Source of the DNA: Ricinus communis
Lineage: Eukaryota > Streptophyta > Magnoliopsida > Malpighiales > Euphorbiaceae
Reading direction: 5' to 3'
Length of the DNA stretch: 64,000 bases
Assembly (NCBI RefSeq): GCF_019578655.1
Contig: NC_063258.1
Location: 17,550,802 to 17,614,801, forward strand
The position numbers were made by a program, and so were the translations under genes. The notes under the pieces are model-generated. The model did no database searches. It was not told the origin of the DNA and was given only the letters and a program-made list of their open reading frames with translations. Shown piece after piece: positions 1 through 12,051 of this stretch; positions within the stretch are counted from its first letter, which is position 1; each line of letters begins with the position of its first letter.

Positions 1-331
1 CAATTTCTTATTTTTCTTTTAATGTTGATTTAATGTTATTGTTTATTTTGCTTTATTAGTTACTATTATTTATATTTTTTATTTCTTTTATTCTACATTG
101 GAATTGCCCGATTACTGCTGTTTTAATATTTGAACTTGCTGAATTGCGAGTTGGTTTGGTGAATTAGCTATTATGCTGCTGAATTGGAAATTAACTAATG
201 CAAGTGTGTTGAAAATATGTTAAATTGTTGTTGTGTTGCTATTAAACTGTTGTTGTTATTGGAATGATTGTCTCTTTAGTGCAAGAATTACTGTTTTAGC
301 AAGAGTTTTGATCAATTTTCATGTAGGAACC
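1..331 (+). other. Leader region upstream of the Athila-like ORF
   Basis: AT-rich sequence with no convincing coding frame. It lies directly 5' of the broken ORF that begins near 332 and is probably internal sequence of the same retroelement, whose upstream part is outside the window. No LTR terminus or primer-binding site is visible. Confidence 0.4.
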
Positions 332-1735
332 ATGGTTGAGCGGCGTGAGAGACCCTGGAAGGTGGGTGTCTCCAAGAGAAGGCATTCAGACCCAATTGAC
401 CCACCTGCACCTGCACTTGCACCACCTGAACCTCGAGCACCCACACCTAGACCACCGGCCCCTAAAGCTCCAGCTCCACCTCCAACTCTCGCACGACATA
501 GACTTTTACAGTTTTAGAGCCCCAATCACGAGGCTCATTACCACCAGCTGTGGTACAGGTAGTTAGGCTGTGGGAGTTGCATCGACTGGCAGGCATTGGA
601 GACAGTTGGCCTAGCTATTGAGGTTCGAGAGTTACTTCAGACTCCACTTTTTGAGGCCTTCTTCGGCATTGTGGAACCCACTTATAGGGAGCTCACACTT
701 GAGTTTGCCTATATTTTCTTCCTTCAAACACAGATAAGGGACTGGTCGTAATTAGAAGCCATTTCATTTCGGTTAGGGGGGGTAGACTTGCATGATGAGT
801 ATTCCCCAGTTTGGTGTTGTACTTGACCTCTATGACCAGGTGACCATAGAGTTAGATGATTTCAGAGGTTCCTTATATAATCCTGGAGTTTCTTTTGACA
901 AGGCTTGGGTGACCATCTTAAAAGGGGATGAGCCTTCCTACCTGACCAAGTCCAAGGCATTCAGCCTCTCTAATAGCCTGCGCTATCTTCACTGCCTACT
1001 CGCATATACATTGACAGGGCGAGGAGACAGTTTTGGAGTGGTCACCTAGCCTGATGTATTCTATTTATGGGTCCTGCATGAGAGGAGGAGGGTGCACATG
1101 GGGTATGTGTTAGCCCAGCAATGCAAGACTGTTGTTGGGGACCCAAAGAAGAATTGGATCTGTTTCAGAACTTGTGTGACTAGGATTGCTAGGAGGATGA
1201 AGCTACTAGATAGATCTCTACTGGATGAGTTGACACTTGTGGGAGAGATGACCCCTGCTGGCCTCTCTACTATCCAGCATATGAGGATGATCACCCGGAG
1301 GATAGGTCCCCTAGGGCCACAATGCAGACTTATTTGGTTGATAGCCCGGGCAGCTTCGAAGGAGCAAGGGGAGCACCCTAGACCTACAAATATTCCTGGC
1401 TCCTCCCTACTTTCATCCTCATCAGCTCCTTGGCCATCTCTTATGCAGATTGATGAGCTGACTATTAGATTTGATCAGATCACCGACATACAATAATAGC
1501 ACACAAATAGTTTCAACAGGTTTGAGCAAGAGGTTACAGCGTAGTTCCAGCATTTTGATGCTAGGCAGAGGCAGATTCTAGATTTGCTACATAGGCAGTT
1601 GGCCCAGGAAGACAGGATAGATTTTGACTTTGCTGATTTTGGCGAATATTTTCCACCTCCAGCAGCCAATGATGCATCTCTCCAGCAACCCCACCTCCAC
1701 CACCTTCGCCACCACCACCAACCTAGCAAGATGAG
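332..1735 (+). pseudogene. Broken Athila-type retroelement ORF (plant transposon ORF-1-like)
   Basis: The reading starts at ATG 332 with a basic and then Pro/Ala-rich N-terminus, and a stop at 515-517 ends that frame. It resumes in other frames: 792-1049 contains YLHCLLAYTLTGRGDSFGVV, 1092-1496 contains CVTRIARRMKLL, and 1584-1730 ends in an acidic, Pro/His-rich tail. The YLH-LLA-T-GR-S-GVV block is the hallmark I associate with the plant ATHILA ORF-1 / putative plant transposon protein family. At least two frameshifts and several stops make it a pseudogene. The next 1 kb matches the 3' non-coding tail of the element at 37,214-44,130, so this ORF sits downstream of pol, in the env-like position of Athila elements. 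Its function in the family is not established. Confidence 0.65.
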
Positions 1736-2750
1736 TACGATAGTATCTCTTTTCCTTTTTTGTGTACTTAATATATTGCTTCCTAATTCTTTTATACACC
1801 ACGAATAGTTTATCCTTCAAGTATGGGGTGGGTAAGCCGTTGTTTTGGATTTTATTTTTCTTATATTTTCTGATTGTTATGTAATGTATTATTGATGATG
1901 TTAGCTTTTTGTTTATCTTCGAAAGATTGATAGTTATGATTTTGAGATGAGAATTTTTCCTCCTTATTGTTTGTTGCTTTTAGAATATTATTGAGCAAAT
2001 TTTAGTTTATTATAGTGGTTGGGTTAAACCAGTGTTACTTGACCATTTTTTAAGTCAATTAATTTGAATTTGATTAATTATTGTGTTTTGTATATGAATT
2101 GATTAAATAATGATTTGATTAATGGTATTTGGACACCTTATGCAAATCTACACACTTAAATTGTGAGTTTTTGAACCTAATTGAGCATACATCATAAATG
2201 CTCATTTTTTCCTTGTTTGAGTGTGCATTGTACTCTTCTTATTTCTAGAACTTGCTCGATAATACTTGTTGAGGTCACATGAACTATCAAATGTTATAAA
2301 ATAATAAAGGCACTTAGGATTCACCCTTGTAGCCAAAAGCCAACCGATAAATATTTTCCATTAGTTAGCCAAGTTTGAGCCTATTCACTTTCTTCATTTT
2401 TATCATTTTTATTTTATCATCACACTTTGTTAAGCCTTTCATCGGTTGACCCCTATCCTATTTCTAGAATTTTTGCAATGTGTTCATTGAGTTGTTAGAT
2501 AAACTATCAATTTTATGAGTACTTTGAATTCACTAAGTCCCTCAAAAATTTAGTTTAGATGCTCCCTTCAATCCAAAATAAAAATCTATTGCTTAAAAAA
2601 AAGTACTTGATTGAGTATTCATTCATTCTTCACCTTTTGAGCATCTTATTTTAGAGATTTTGGAACTATAGCGAATTTAATTACCTTTGTTTGGCATTTA
2701 GTCTTTTTGAGCTGACATTGGAGGGAAAGCATTGCAAAAAGTCCAGAAAT
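1736..2750 (+). mobile_element. 3' non-coding tail of the Athila-like element
   Basis: This AT-rich stretch contains TCAAGTATGGGGTGGGTA near 1,818 and CACTTAGGATTCACCC near 2,310. By eye both align with the reverse complement of 39,140-40,570, the non-coding region before the 3' LTR of the minus-strand element. It therefore represents the same part of a related element on the plus strand. No LTR follows; the sequence breaks off near 2,750. Confidence 0.6.
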
Positions 2751-2815
2751 TATTTACACCTCACTCCCAAATTTCCATACCTATACCTAAGCCCCATTTC
2801 AACCCTTCTAAAGAC

Positions 2816-3064
2816 GCTTTGATTGTGATGCTTGATTGTCTGAATCCTAGTTAGATTAGGATTCCCAATGTCACTTGAATTCTTGATGTCATTTAGACAC
2901 CTGATATCATTAGGACTCCTTGTTGGAGTAGAACTCCTCGTTAGAGTAGAACTCCTAGTCAAAGTAGGACTCTTTGTCAAATTATGATTCTTTTAACTAG
3001 TAGGATTGGCATCATTAGGATTCCTTGTTGGAGTAGGACTTTTTGTGCTAGATGGTTTTTATCA
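2816..3064 (-). mobile_element. LTR fragment of the family seen at 53,609 and 55,934
   Basis: The sequence is rich in the words AGGATTCCT and GGAGTAGGACT and ends TTGTGCTAGATGG...ATCA at 3,064. That is the reverse complement of the LTR start TGATGAGAACCCATGTAGCA at 55,934, 58,511 and 60,654, with many substitutions. Immediately after 3,064 the ~1-kb repeat begins, so the terminus is an insertion boundary. The other end is lost in degenerate sequence. Confidence 0.6.
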
Positions 3065-6000
3065 TTCTCGCTTGTATTACACTTGGATTCAATGTAAATA
3101 ACATCACTTCTCCCTAATGCGGATGGATTTACGTCTGTTCCTACTTGATCATCAAGCTAAGCTCCAATGCCAATGGTCAAGGTTGTCAATTGCATTCCCA
3201 TAATTCCTTATGCCAATCCTTGTATCATTAGGAGTCTTGTGCATAAAAAAAAAAAAAGAGAAATGATGGAGATCCCAATGGTGCTAATCCTGAATCAGAA
3301 TATTTGGGCGTGCCTCGAATCTCGACGTTCTCTCTTTCCTCTAAAATATTCTTTCACGATTATTCGAAAAATGATATCAATACTCGATCAAGTAATTTTC
3401 TTTCTCTGATCAATACTCGATCAAGTAATTTTCATTCTTTGCATTTGTACAAACATTATATCAAAATCTATGATTGTCACTTTCATGCACTTTAGCTTAA
3501 CACTCATGTTTATGCTCGCCAAATAAAACTAAACCATCATACAAGATATAAAATAGAAATAGATGAACAAATGGAACGAACAAATGAGAATATAAGTTTG
3601 GTTTTCAGATCTGATAAGGAAAGAAATCACAAGTTCTTTGTTCTATTCTATGTCTAAGCATAAGGATCAAATTGAACTAATTTTAACACAAGGGTAGACA
3701 AAGAATACAAACGAAAGGAAGGATGTGAGCGTTAACTCTAGGTTCGCTAGTGCTGATCTTCATAAGTCTGCAAAGTTCTTGAAAGAACCCATAACTTGAT
3801 TCTGGCAAGGTAGAAAACTAAAATAATATGCTCACTAGCTTCAAGTATTCGGTTGCATGTAGTTTTTATAGTGTGAAAACTCTCATTCCATAAGAAGAAG
3901 AAACTAGAAGCTAAATATGAATAAATAAATAAATAAAGATGAATAAACTGAAGTAAAATCAAGAATGAGATAGGAGTTGACTGCTCAATAACTCTTGTAG
4001 TCCCAAATTTTATGAGCCAACTTAATAAAAACATGCGTCCCAAACTCGTGTGGCCTACCTAGTAACAGTCCGACCTAAATTACTTCATTATGTGTCCCAA
4101 ACTTCAAACGCTCAAATTTTATGCTTTGATTTAATGAAAACAACATGATTTCTCCCTTACGCATGTGGATTTATATCTCTTCTTGCTTGATCATCAAGCT
4201 AAGCCCTAATGCCACCCCTCAAGCTTATCAACTGCAATACCATGATTCCTTATACCAATCCTTGTGTCATCAAGAGCCCTCGTGCCCAGAGAAACAAGGA
4301 ATGATGGAGATCCTAACAGTGCAAATCCTGAATCAAAATATTTGAGTATGCCTCAATTCTTGGTGTTCCCTCTTTCTTTTAAAAGATTCATCTGAGATCA
4401 TTTGAAGAATGATATGAATACTCAATCAACTAATTTTCTTTCTTTGCATTTGTCCAAGCCTTGAATCGGTGCCTATGATTATTGCTTCCACATGCTTTAA
4501 CTCAACACTCATGTTTATGCTTGCCAAATAAAACTAAACCATCATATTAGACACAGATTAGAATGAGAGACATAAAAGAAATAAACAAAATGAGAACATA
4601 GGTAGGATTTCAGATCCGGTAAGGAGAGAAATCAAAAATTCTTTGTTCTCCTCCATACAGCTAAGTGTAAGGATCAAATCGAATTGATTTAGACGCAAGG
4701 GTAGACAGAGAACACAAAAGAAATGAAGGATGTGAGCCATAAGTCTAGGCTCACTAGTGCGAGTGTTGATAATTCCACAAAGTTCATATAAGAATCCATA
4801 ACTCGATTTCCCTTAAGGTAGAAAACTTATATTGCAAGCAGTTTTTATAGTGCAAAAGTCCTAATTCCATATAAGGAGGAAACTAGAAGCTAAATATGAA
4901 TAAATAAAAAAGGAAGATGAATAAACTAAAGTCAAATCAAGAATGAGAGCGGAGTTGATTGGTCAACAGCTCTCGTTGTCCCATATGTTATGAGCTAGCT
5001 TAACGAAAACAAGGAGAAATTTGCAAGGGCTTACCTAATAACACGCCCGCCCAAACTACTTCTTTATATTCATCCCAAACATCAAAATGCTCATATTCCC
5101 ACTTGTATTACACGTGGATTAATTGAAACCCACATGATTACTCATTAACGCACGTGGATTTACGTCTTGTCATTCCCTCCGATCAACTAATTTTCTATCT
5201 TTACATTTTTCTAAGCATTGGATCGGTGCCTATAGTTGCCACTTCCACATGCTTTCACTCAACACTCAATTTTATGCTCCCAAAATAAAACCAAACCATC
5301 TTATTACATAAAGATTAGAGAAGGACACAAAAGAAATAAATAAAATGAGAACATAGGTAGGATTTCAGATATGATAAGGCAAGAAATAACAAGTTCTTTG
5401 TTCTATTCCATACAGCTAAGCGTAAGGATCAAATTGAATTGATTTAAATACAAGGGTAGACAAATAAAAAAAAGAAAGGACGTAAGGGATAAGTCTATGC
5501 TTACTAGGACGAGTGTTGATAAGTCCACAAAGTTCTTAAAAGAACCCATCACATGATTTCCCACAAGGTGGAAAATTGATCTAATATGCTCATTAGCCTC
5601 AAGTATTCAGTTGCATATGGTTCTTATAATGCGTAAGACCTCATTCCATAAAAAGAAGAAACTAGAAGCTAAATATGAATAAATAAATAGAAACATGAAT
5701 ATACTAAAGTCAAATCAAGAATAAGAGAGGAGTTGACTGGGCAACAACTCTTATAGTTTTAAATTTTTATGAGCCAACTTAATGAAAAATAAGGGAAAAT
5801 TTGTGTGGGCCTACGTAATACCCTCTGACCCAAATTACTTCATTTTATGCATCCCAAACATCAAAACACTCACATTCCTTATTGTATTTTGCATGGATTG
5901 ATCGTAAACAACATGATTTCTCCCTCATGCGCCTAGATTTACGTCTCGTCCTGCTTGATAATCAACCTAAGCCCCAATGCCATCGGTCAAGCATGTCAAT

Positions 6001-8294
6001 TGTGTTTCCATGATTCCTTACATCAAAACTTGTGTCATGAAGAGCCCTCGTGCCTAGAGGAATAAGGAAGGATGGAGATCCCAATGATGCAAATCCTCAA
6101 CCAGCATGCCACGATTCTTGTCGTTTCCTCATTCCTCCAAAATATTTCTCTACGATCATTTGAAGAATGATATTAATATAGGATCAACTAATTTTCTTTC
6201 TTTGCATTCGTTGAAGCATTGGATTGGTGCCTCTGATTGCTTGTTCCATGAGCTTTCACTCAACGTTCGTGTTTATGCTCTCCAACCAAACCATCATACA
6301 AGACATAAATTAGAAATAGACGAACAAAAGAAATGAACAGATAAGAACATAGTTTGAATTTTGGATTCAATAAGGAAAGAAATAGCAAGTGTTTATTCTC
6401 TTCCATGTCTAAGCATAAGGATCAAATCGAATTGATTTAAGCATAAGGGTAGATAAAGAACACAAAAGAAAGAAAGGATGTGAGCAATAAGTTTAGGTTC
6501 GCTAATGCGGGTCTTTATAAGTCCGCAAAGTTCTTAAAAGAACCTATAACTTGATTTCTTACAAGGTAGAAAACTAAAATAATATGCTCACTATCTTCAA
6601 GTATCCGGTTGCATGCAGATTTACAGTGCGAAAGCCCTAAATCCATATAAAGAATAAATAGAAGCTAGATATGAATAAATAAATAAATAAAGATGAATAA
6701 AATAAAACCAAATCAAGAATGAGAGAGGAGTTGATTGGTTAACAACTCTCGTGGTCATAAATTTTATGAGCCAGCTTAATAAAAATAAGGGAAAATTCAC
6801 GTGGACCTACCTAATAACGCTTCGACATAGATTACTTTATTATACGCATTCGAAACATCAAAAAGCTCATATTCAGGCTTGTATCGCATTTGGATTTATT
6901 GAAGACAACATGATTTCTCCCTTACACGCGTGGATTCACATTCCGTCCTGCTTGATCATCAAGCTAAGCCCCAATGCCACTAGTCAATCTTGTCAACATG
7001 ATTTCTCCCTTACACGCGTGGATTCACATTCCGTCCTGCTTGATCATCAAGCTAAGCCCCAATGCCACTAGTCAATCTTGTCAACATGATTTCTCCCTTA
7101 CACGCGTGGATTCACATTCCGTCCTGCTTGATCATCAAGCTAAGCCCCAATGCCACTAGTCAATCTTGTCAATTGTGTTGCCATGATTCCTTATGTGAAT
7201 CCTTATGTCATCAGAAGTCCTCATGCCTAAAGGAATAAGGAATAGTGGAGATCCCAATGGTAAAAATCCTAACAAAATATTGGGGCATGCCTTGATTCTC
7301 AGCTTTCCCTATTTCCTTGAAAAGATTCGTCTGCGATCAATCACAAAATGATATAAATACTCTATTAACTAATTTTCTTTCTTCGCATTTTTTCAAGCCT
7401 TGGATCGATGCCTATGATTATTGCTTCCATGTGCTTTAACTCAACACTCCTCTTTATGCTTGCCAAATAAATCTAAACCATCGTATTAGACAAATATTAT
7501 AAAGAGAGACACAAAAGAGACAAACAAAATGAGAACATAGGTAGGATTTCAGATCCGATAAGGAAAGAAGTCACAAATTCTTTATTTTCTGCCATACGCC
7601 TAAGTGTAATGATCAAGTCAAATTGATTTAAATACAAGGGTAGACAAAGAACACAAAAAAAACTGAATCACATGATGGATAAGTCTATGCTCACTAGCAT
7701 AAGTGTTGATAAATCTACAAAGTTCTTGAAAGAACTGATAACTTAATTTCCCGCAAGCTAGAAATTTGAAATAATATGCTCATTAGCCTAAAGTATTCAA
7801 TTACATGCAGTTTTTATAGTGTGAATGCCATCAATTCCATAAAAAGAAGAAACTAGAAGCTAAAATATTAATAAATAAATAAAGAGAGATGGATAAAGTG
7901 ATATCAAATCAAGAACAAGAGATGAGTTGATTGATCAACGACTCTCGTACTCCTAAAATTTATGATCCAGCTTAACAAAAACAAGGGTAAATTCACATTG
8001 GCCTACCTAATAACAGTTCGACCCAAATTACTTTATTTTATGTATCACAAACAACAAAATGATAGAATTCTCGCTTGTATTACGCTTGGATTTATTAAAA
8101 ACAACATGATTTCTCTCTTACGCGCATCGATTTACGTCTCATCTTGCTTGATCATCAAGCTAAGCCCCAATGCCAGCGGTTAAGCTTATTAATGATTCCT
8201 TATACCAATCCTTATATCATCAGGAGTCCTCGTGCCTATAGAAATAAGGAATGATGGAGATCCCAATGGTGCAAATCCTAAATCAGAATATTTG
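3065..8294 (+). repeat. Tandem array of a ~1.0-kb repeat, about five copies
   Basis: The anchor CTTGATCATCAAGCTAAG (one copy reads CTTGATAATCAACCTAAG) lies at 3,144, 4,186, 5,954, 6,951 and 8,146. Intact units are 0.99-1.04 kb. The copy between 4,186 and 5,954 lacks about 240 bp around the anchor. Each unit runs from CGCTTGTATTACGCTTGG through AATTTTCTTTCTTTGCATTTG to TGGGCCTACCTAATAACAC. No unit carries a long ORF and I do not recognise the family. The last unit is cut at ~8,294, where the satellite starts. The same unit recurs at 45,450-46,020, 52,690-55,933, 61,395-62,340 and 62,600-63,060. Confidence 0.85.
6906..7169 (+). repeat. 88-bp direct repeat, three copies
   Basis: CAACATGATTTCTCCCTTAC begins at 6,906, 6,994 and 7,082, an exact 88-bp period. 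The three copies look identical by eye, while the surrounding 1-kb units have diverged from each other. This indicates a recent local expansion inside one unit. Confidence 0.9.
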
Positions 8295-8455
8295 ACCGTA
8301 AATCGATGATATTTATGAATCTAATGAAATAACCCCGTCATTGTGGTATATTTGTGAGTATGAGAAAACAACCCCTTAAATGAGTTAATATTATAATATG
8401 ATAAAACAACCCCGTAAAAGGAGTATATTTGTCAATATTAGAAAATAATCTCGCA
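8295..8455 (-). repeat. 39-bp satellite, leftmost segment
   Basis: Four or so monomers of the CCCCGTAA type, in reverse orientation relative to the GGGGTTGTTTTC reading. The segment is bounded on the left by the ~1-kb repeat and on the right by the solo LTR at 8,456. The array continues after that LTR at 11,016. Confidence 0.85.
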
Positions 8456-11015
8456 TGTAATACCCATAATTTTTTTTAATAATAATAATATTAGTAATAA
8501 TTAATAACAAGATTTTATTTAAATTAATTTTATTTTATTTTTATTTTATTTAATTGGGATGATTTAAATAGAATTTTAATACTATACAAAATAAGAGAGT
8601 ATTTTCTATATTTAAATAGTCTGATTTTTAAGACATTAATTAAGTTCTTTTAAAAAAAATATATTATATTTTTTGTCATTTAAATTTTCTCCAATATGAA
8701 TATACGAATTAACTTCTATATTTAAAAGTTATGAAAGGAATAGTAAATAATATTTTTATAAAGAATTTATTGGGGAATGATAAATTTTAATTAGCAAATG
8801 GTATTGATTTTAATTGAAAAATAGTAATTGATAAATTTTAATTAGCAAATGGTGTTGATTTTAATTAAAAAATAGTTAGCAAATTGATTAATTAAGTTAA
8901 TTAAGTGTTAGGATTAAATTGATAATTAATTTTGAAATAAGGGTTAAAAATATAATTTTTATTACTATGGGGTTTTAATTAAAATTTGTATGGTTGGTAT
9001 TTTTATAATTAAATGTATCGGTAATGGCATTTTGATAATTTTACTTTTAAAAGCAAGGACAAATAAGTAATTCTATATTTTCAATAATTCTAATTTGGTC
9101 CAAATTAAATAGTTAGGGGCTTAATTGAAAAGCTAAAGAAAAGTTGAAGGGTTAATCGAAAATTTTGCAGGACGAAATTTTTGGTAATTAAAAAATTTGA
9201 GGGACTAAATGGTAAAGAAGAAAAGTTCAGGACTAAATACCAATAAGTAAGAAAAGAAAAGAAAGAAAAGAAAGGGAAGAAGAAGATGGCGTCGGGGGGG
9301 TCGGCGAAGAAGAGAGAGAGGAGGAAGGAGAGGGGCTTCGGCTACCATGGCCAATCACGGGCTTTGCCGTAGGGAGCGACAATTTGGTGGGTCAAGGAGA
9401 AAAAAGGGAGTACGCTGGCGTCTAATGGTGGCAGGTCGGTCTTGAAATGACCGATGAGTTGAGGGTTTCCTTTTGGGAGTATCAGCATCGGTTTCTATGG
9501 CCGGAGGAAGGAGTTCCAGCAAGGTGAAGGCAGCCGGAATTTCGAGCTTTTCTGGCAAGTTTCGGCGAGCTATAACCGATCGGAGGGCATATCTGGACTC
9601 TCCTCAGCTCGAGCTTTCCAATAGCACCGGTTTCGCGGCAATCTGGCTCCGTTTGAAAATCGACAGTCGAGATCGTCCATAAATCCCTCTGGATGATTGG
9701 GGGTCGGATTGGAAGATCGGAAGCTGGGATCGTCATCAGCGTGTTGTCTCGAGTCCGTAGGCATGATTGGATTGTCGATCGAACTCCGGCAGCTGGAGGC
9801 GAGTCGACCGAGTTATCAAGCGTCTCGATAATCCGTCAGTTCGGCTCGCTCTACCCGAGGCATCTGAGCAAAGCTAGGAGATTGTCAAAGCTGTGAGTTA
9901 AAGTCATATGTTTGTTTACATGTGTCATGCCAAGATTTTATAAAATAGTTCTGATTACATGATTTATTATTTTAATTATTTATTTATTCACTATTTATAT
10001 ATGTTTCATTTTCTGCATTATGATTTTATTGATTGCGGGTTGAATTGGAATGGGACGGTAGTAGAACATGCCACTTGATGGGTTGCATCAAGACCGCGTG
10101 CGCACTGGTAGAAATCTAAGACAGATAGTAAAAAGGGTAAATTTAAAAACATAAATTTAGGACTTGTCCTGGTCGAGCATTGCTCTCTGGGCTGAGTAGA
10201 GTGTGTTGTCGGAGTAAAAGTCCCTAGTCGAGCATTGCTCTCTAGATGCCGGCTTATTTAAAAACTTAAGTGACCAAACTGGATTTAAGGATCTTGGTCG
10301 AGCTTCGCTCTCTAGGCGCCAGTCTTATTGGAGTAAGAGAGCTAAAAGGCTAAGACTGTTAGTGATAATTAAGTGACCGAACTGGATTTTAAGGACCCTA
10401 GTCGACCTTCATTCTCTGGGCGCCAGTTCTGTTAGAATGAGAGAGTTGAGACTGTTAGTGATGGGGCTAGGGTTCTACAGAGGTACTCCGTCCCATGGTA
10501 TGAACAAAGATTTATTTTGTTTTATTTTACATAAGCATAGCATGACATGTATTTTATTTTAATTAAATAAATATTTTATTGAAGTATTTATATTCATTTT
10601 GGGATATTTGATTTTAACTCGCAGTCGAGACTGAAAGTCTCAATTTCACTATTTTTCAAGTGATTGTCAGTATTCGTGTAGTTCTTATCTAGCAGCCCGA
10701 CTCATTCATCATCGGGTTAATGTAATCGATTTTGGTATGTTTGACTTGTAAAATTCTAGATCCTCCGCAGTAGAAATTTTAGACTTATCAGTTTGTAATT
10801 TTATGTAAATTCGGGTCTTGCCTAATTATGTTGGCAGACCGGATTAAATATGTAGAATTTGATGGTTAAGGTTAATTGTGAATCAATGCTTTGGATTGAG
10901 TCCGAATTTCAATTTGATTGAGTTAGTGAATAGTCAGGCTTACTACGGGATTTAGTGACCTTAAGCCTACCCATTCCCTAGTGCCGGTCACGGGTACACA
11001 GATCGGGTCGTGACA
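8456..11015 (+). mobile_element. Solo LTR, 2,560 bp, probably Ty3/gypsy chromovirus type
   Basis: The insert starts TGTAATACCC and ends GGGTCGTGACA, with TG...CA termini. It interrupts satellite on both sides. The 5 bp on the left are TCGCA and on the right CCGTA, which differ by two C/T transitions, as expected for a decayed target duplication of the array word CCGTA. No primer-binding site, gag or pol lies between the ends, so it is a solo LTR left by LTR-LTR recombination. Long LTRs ending GGGTCGTGACA are familiar from Tekay/Del-type elements; that family call is an inference. The central 9,280-9,900 is GC-rich, and short ORFs there are not supported as genes. Confidence 0.75.
10160..10450 (+). 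repeat. Degenerate internal repeats of the solo LTR
   Basis: The word GGTCGAGCATTGCTCTCT or a close variant occurs at 10,171, 10,226, 10,296 and 10,400, each followed by a GGCGCCAG-like segment. Spacing is irregular (55, 70 and 104 bp). This is a decayed subrepeat within the LTR. Confidence 0.7.
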
Positions 11016-11936
11016 CCGTAAAAGTGCTATATTTATCAATATAAAAAAATAACCCCGTAAAACGTATATATTTATGAATCTGAGAAAACAATCCCGTAAA
11101 AGTAGTGTAATTGCGAGTTTAAGAAAACAGCCTTGTAGAACGGTAAATTTTTTAATATGAAAAAAATAACCCTGTAATTTTGGTATATTTGTGAGTATGA
11201 GAAAAAATCACCTTAAATGGGTTAACTTTATAATATAAGAAAATAACCCCGTAAAACGTGTATATTTATGAATTTGAAAAAACAACACTGTAAAAGTGGT
11301 ATATTTATTAATATAAGAAAATAACCCCGTAAAACTTGTATATTTATGAATCTGAGAAAACAAACCCGTAAATGTAGTATAATTGCGAGTCTAAGAGAAC
11401 AGCCTCGTAGTAGGAGTAAATTCTTTAATCTCAGAAAATAACCCCGTAAGAGGGGTATATTTATAAATATTAGAAAATAACCTAGTAATACGGGGATATT
11501 TATTAATCGGAGAAAATAACCCCGTAATTATGGTATATTTGTCAGTATGAGAAAACAATCCCTTAAAATGGTTAAATTTATAATATTAGAAAACAACCCC
11601 GTAAAACTGGTCTATTTGTCGATATAAAAAAAATAACCTCGTAAAATGTTTATATTAATGAATTTGAGAAAACAACCCCATAATAGTGCTAATAATTTAA
11701 TATGAGAAAATGGCCCCGTAAACGTGGTATATTTATCATTATAAAAAAATAGCCCCGTAAAACTTGTATATTTATGAATCTGAGAAAACAACCCCATAAA
11801 AGTAGTGTAATTGCGAGTTCAAGAAAATAGCATCGTAAAAGGGGTGAGTTTTTTAATATTAGAAAATAACCCCGTAAGAGGGGTATATTTATAAATATTA
11901 GAAAACAGCCCCGTAATACGGTGATGTTTATGAAAA
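11016..11936 (-). repeat. HOR satellite block, reverse orientation
   Basis: The ~39-bp monomers read in the CCCCGTAA direction. A class-F anchor (GTGCTAATAATTTA) is at 11,686. The block begins immediately at the right target duplication of the solo LTR and ends at the palindrome centre near 11,936. Confidence 0.9.
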
Positions 11937-12051
11937 TATTAGAAAATATCCCCGTATTACGGGGCTGTTTTCTAATATTTATAAATATACCCCTCTTACG
12001 GGGTTATTTTCTAATATTAAAAAACTCACCCCTTCTACGATGCTATTTTCT
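11822..12051. repeat. Long near-perfect palindrome at an array inversion point
   Basis: Arms 11,822-11,921 and 11,952-12,051 are inverted copies of about 100 bp with one mismatch seen by eye. They are separated by a 30-bp spacer (11,922-11,951) that itself resembles array sequence. The symmetry centre is near 11,936.5. Outside the arms the two sides remain homologous but diverge quickly. It marks the reverse-to-forward switch of the satellite. Confidence 0.9.

Noticed and set aside
9473..9896. GC-rich ORFs inside the solo LTR as a host gene
   Set aside because: Overlapping frames on both strands are open because of base composition; the segment lies within LTR boundaries and no domain is recognisable.
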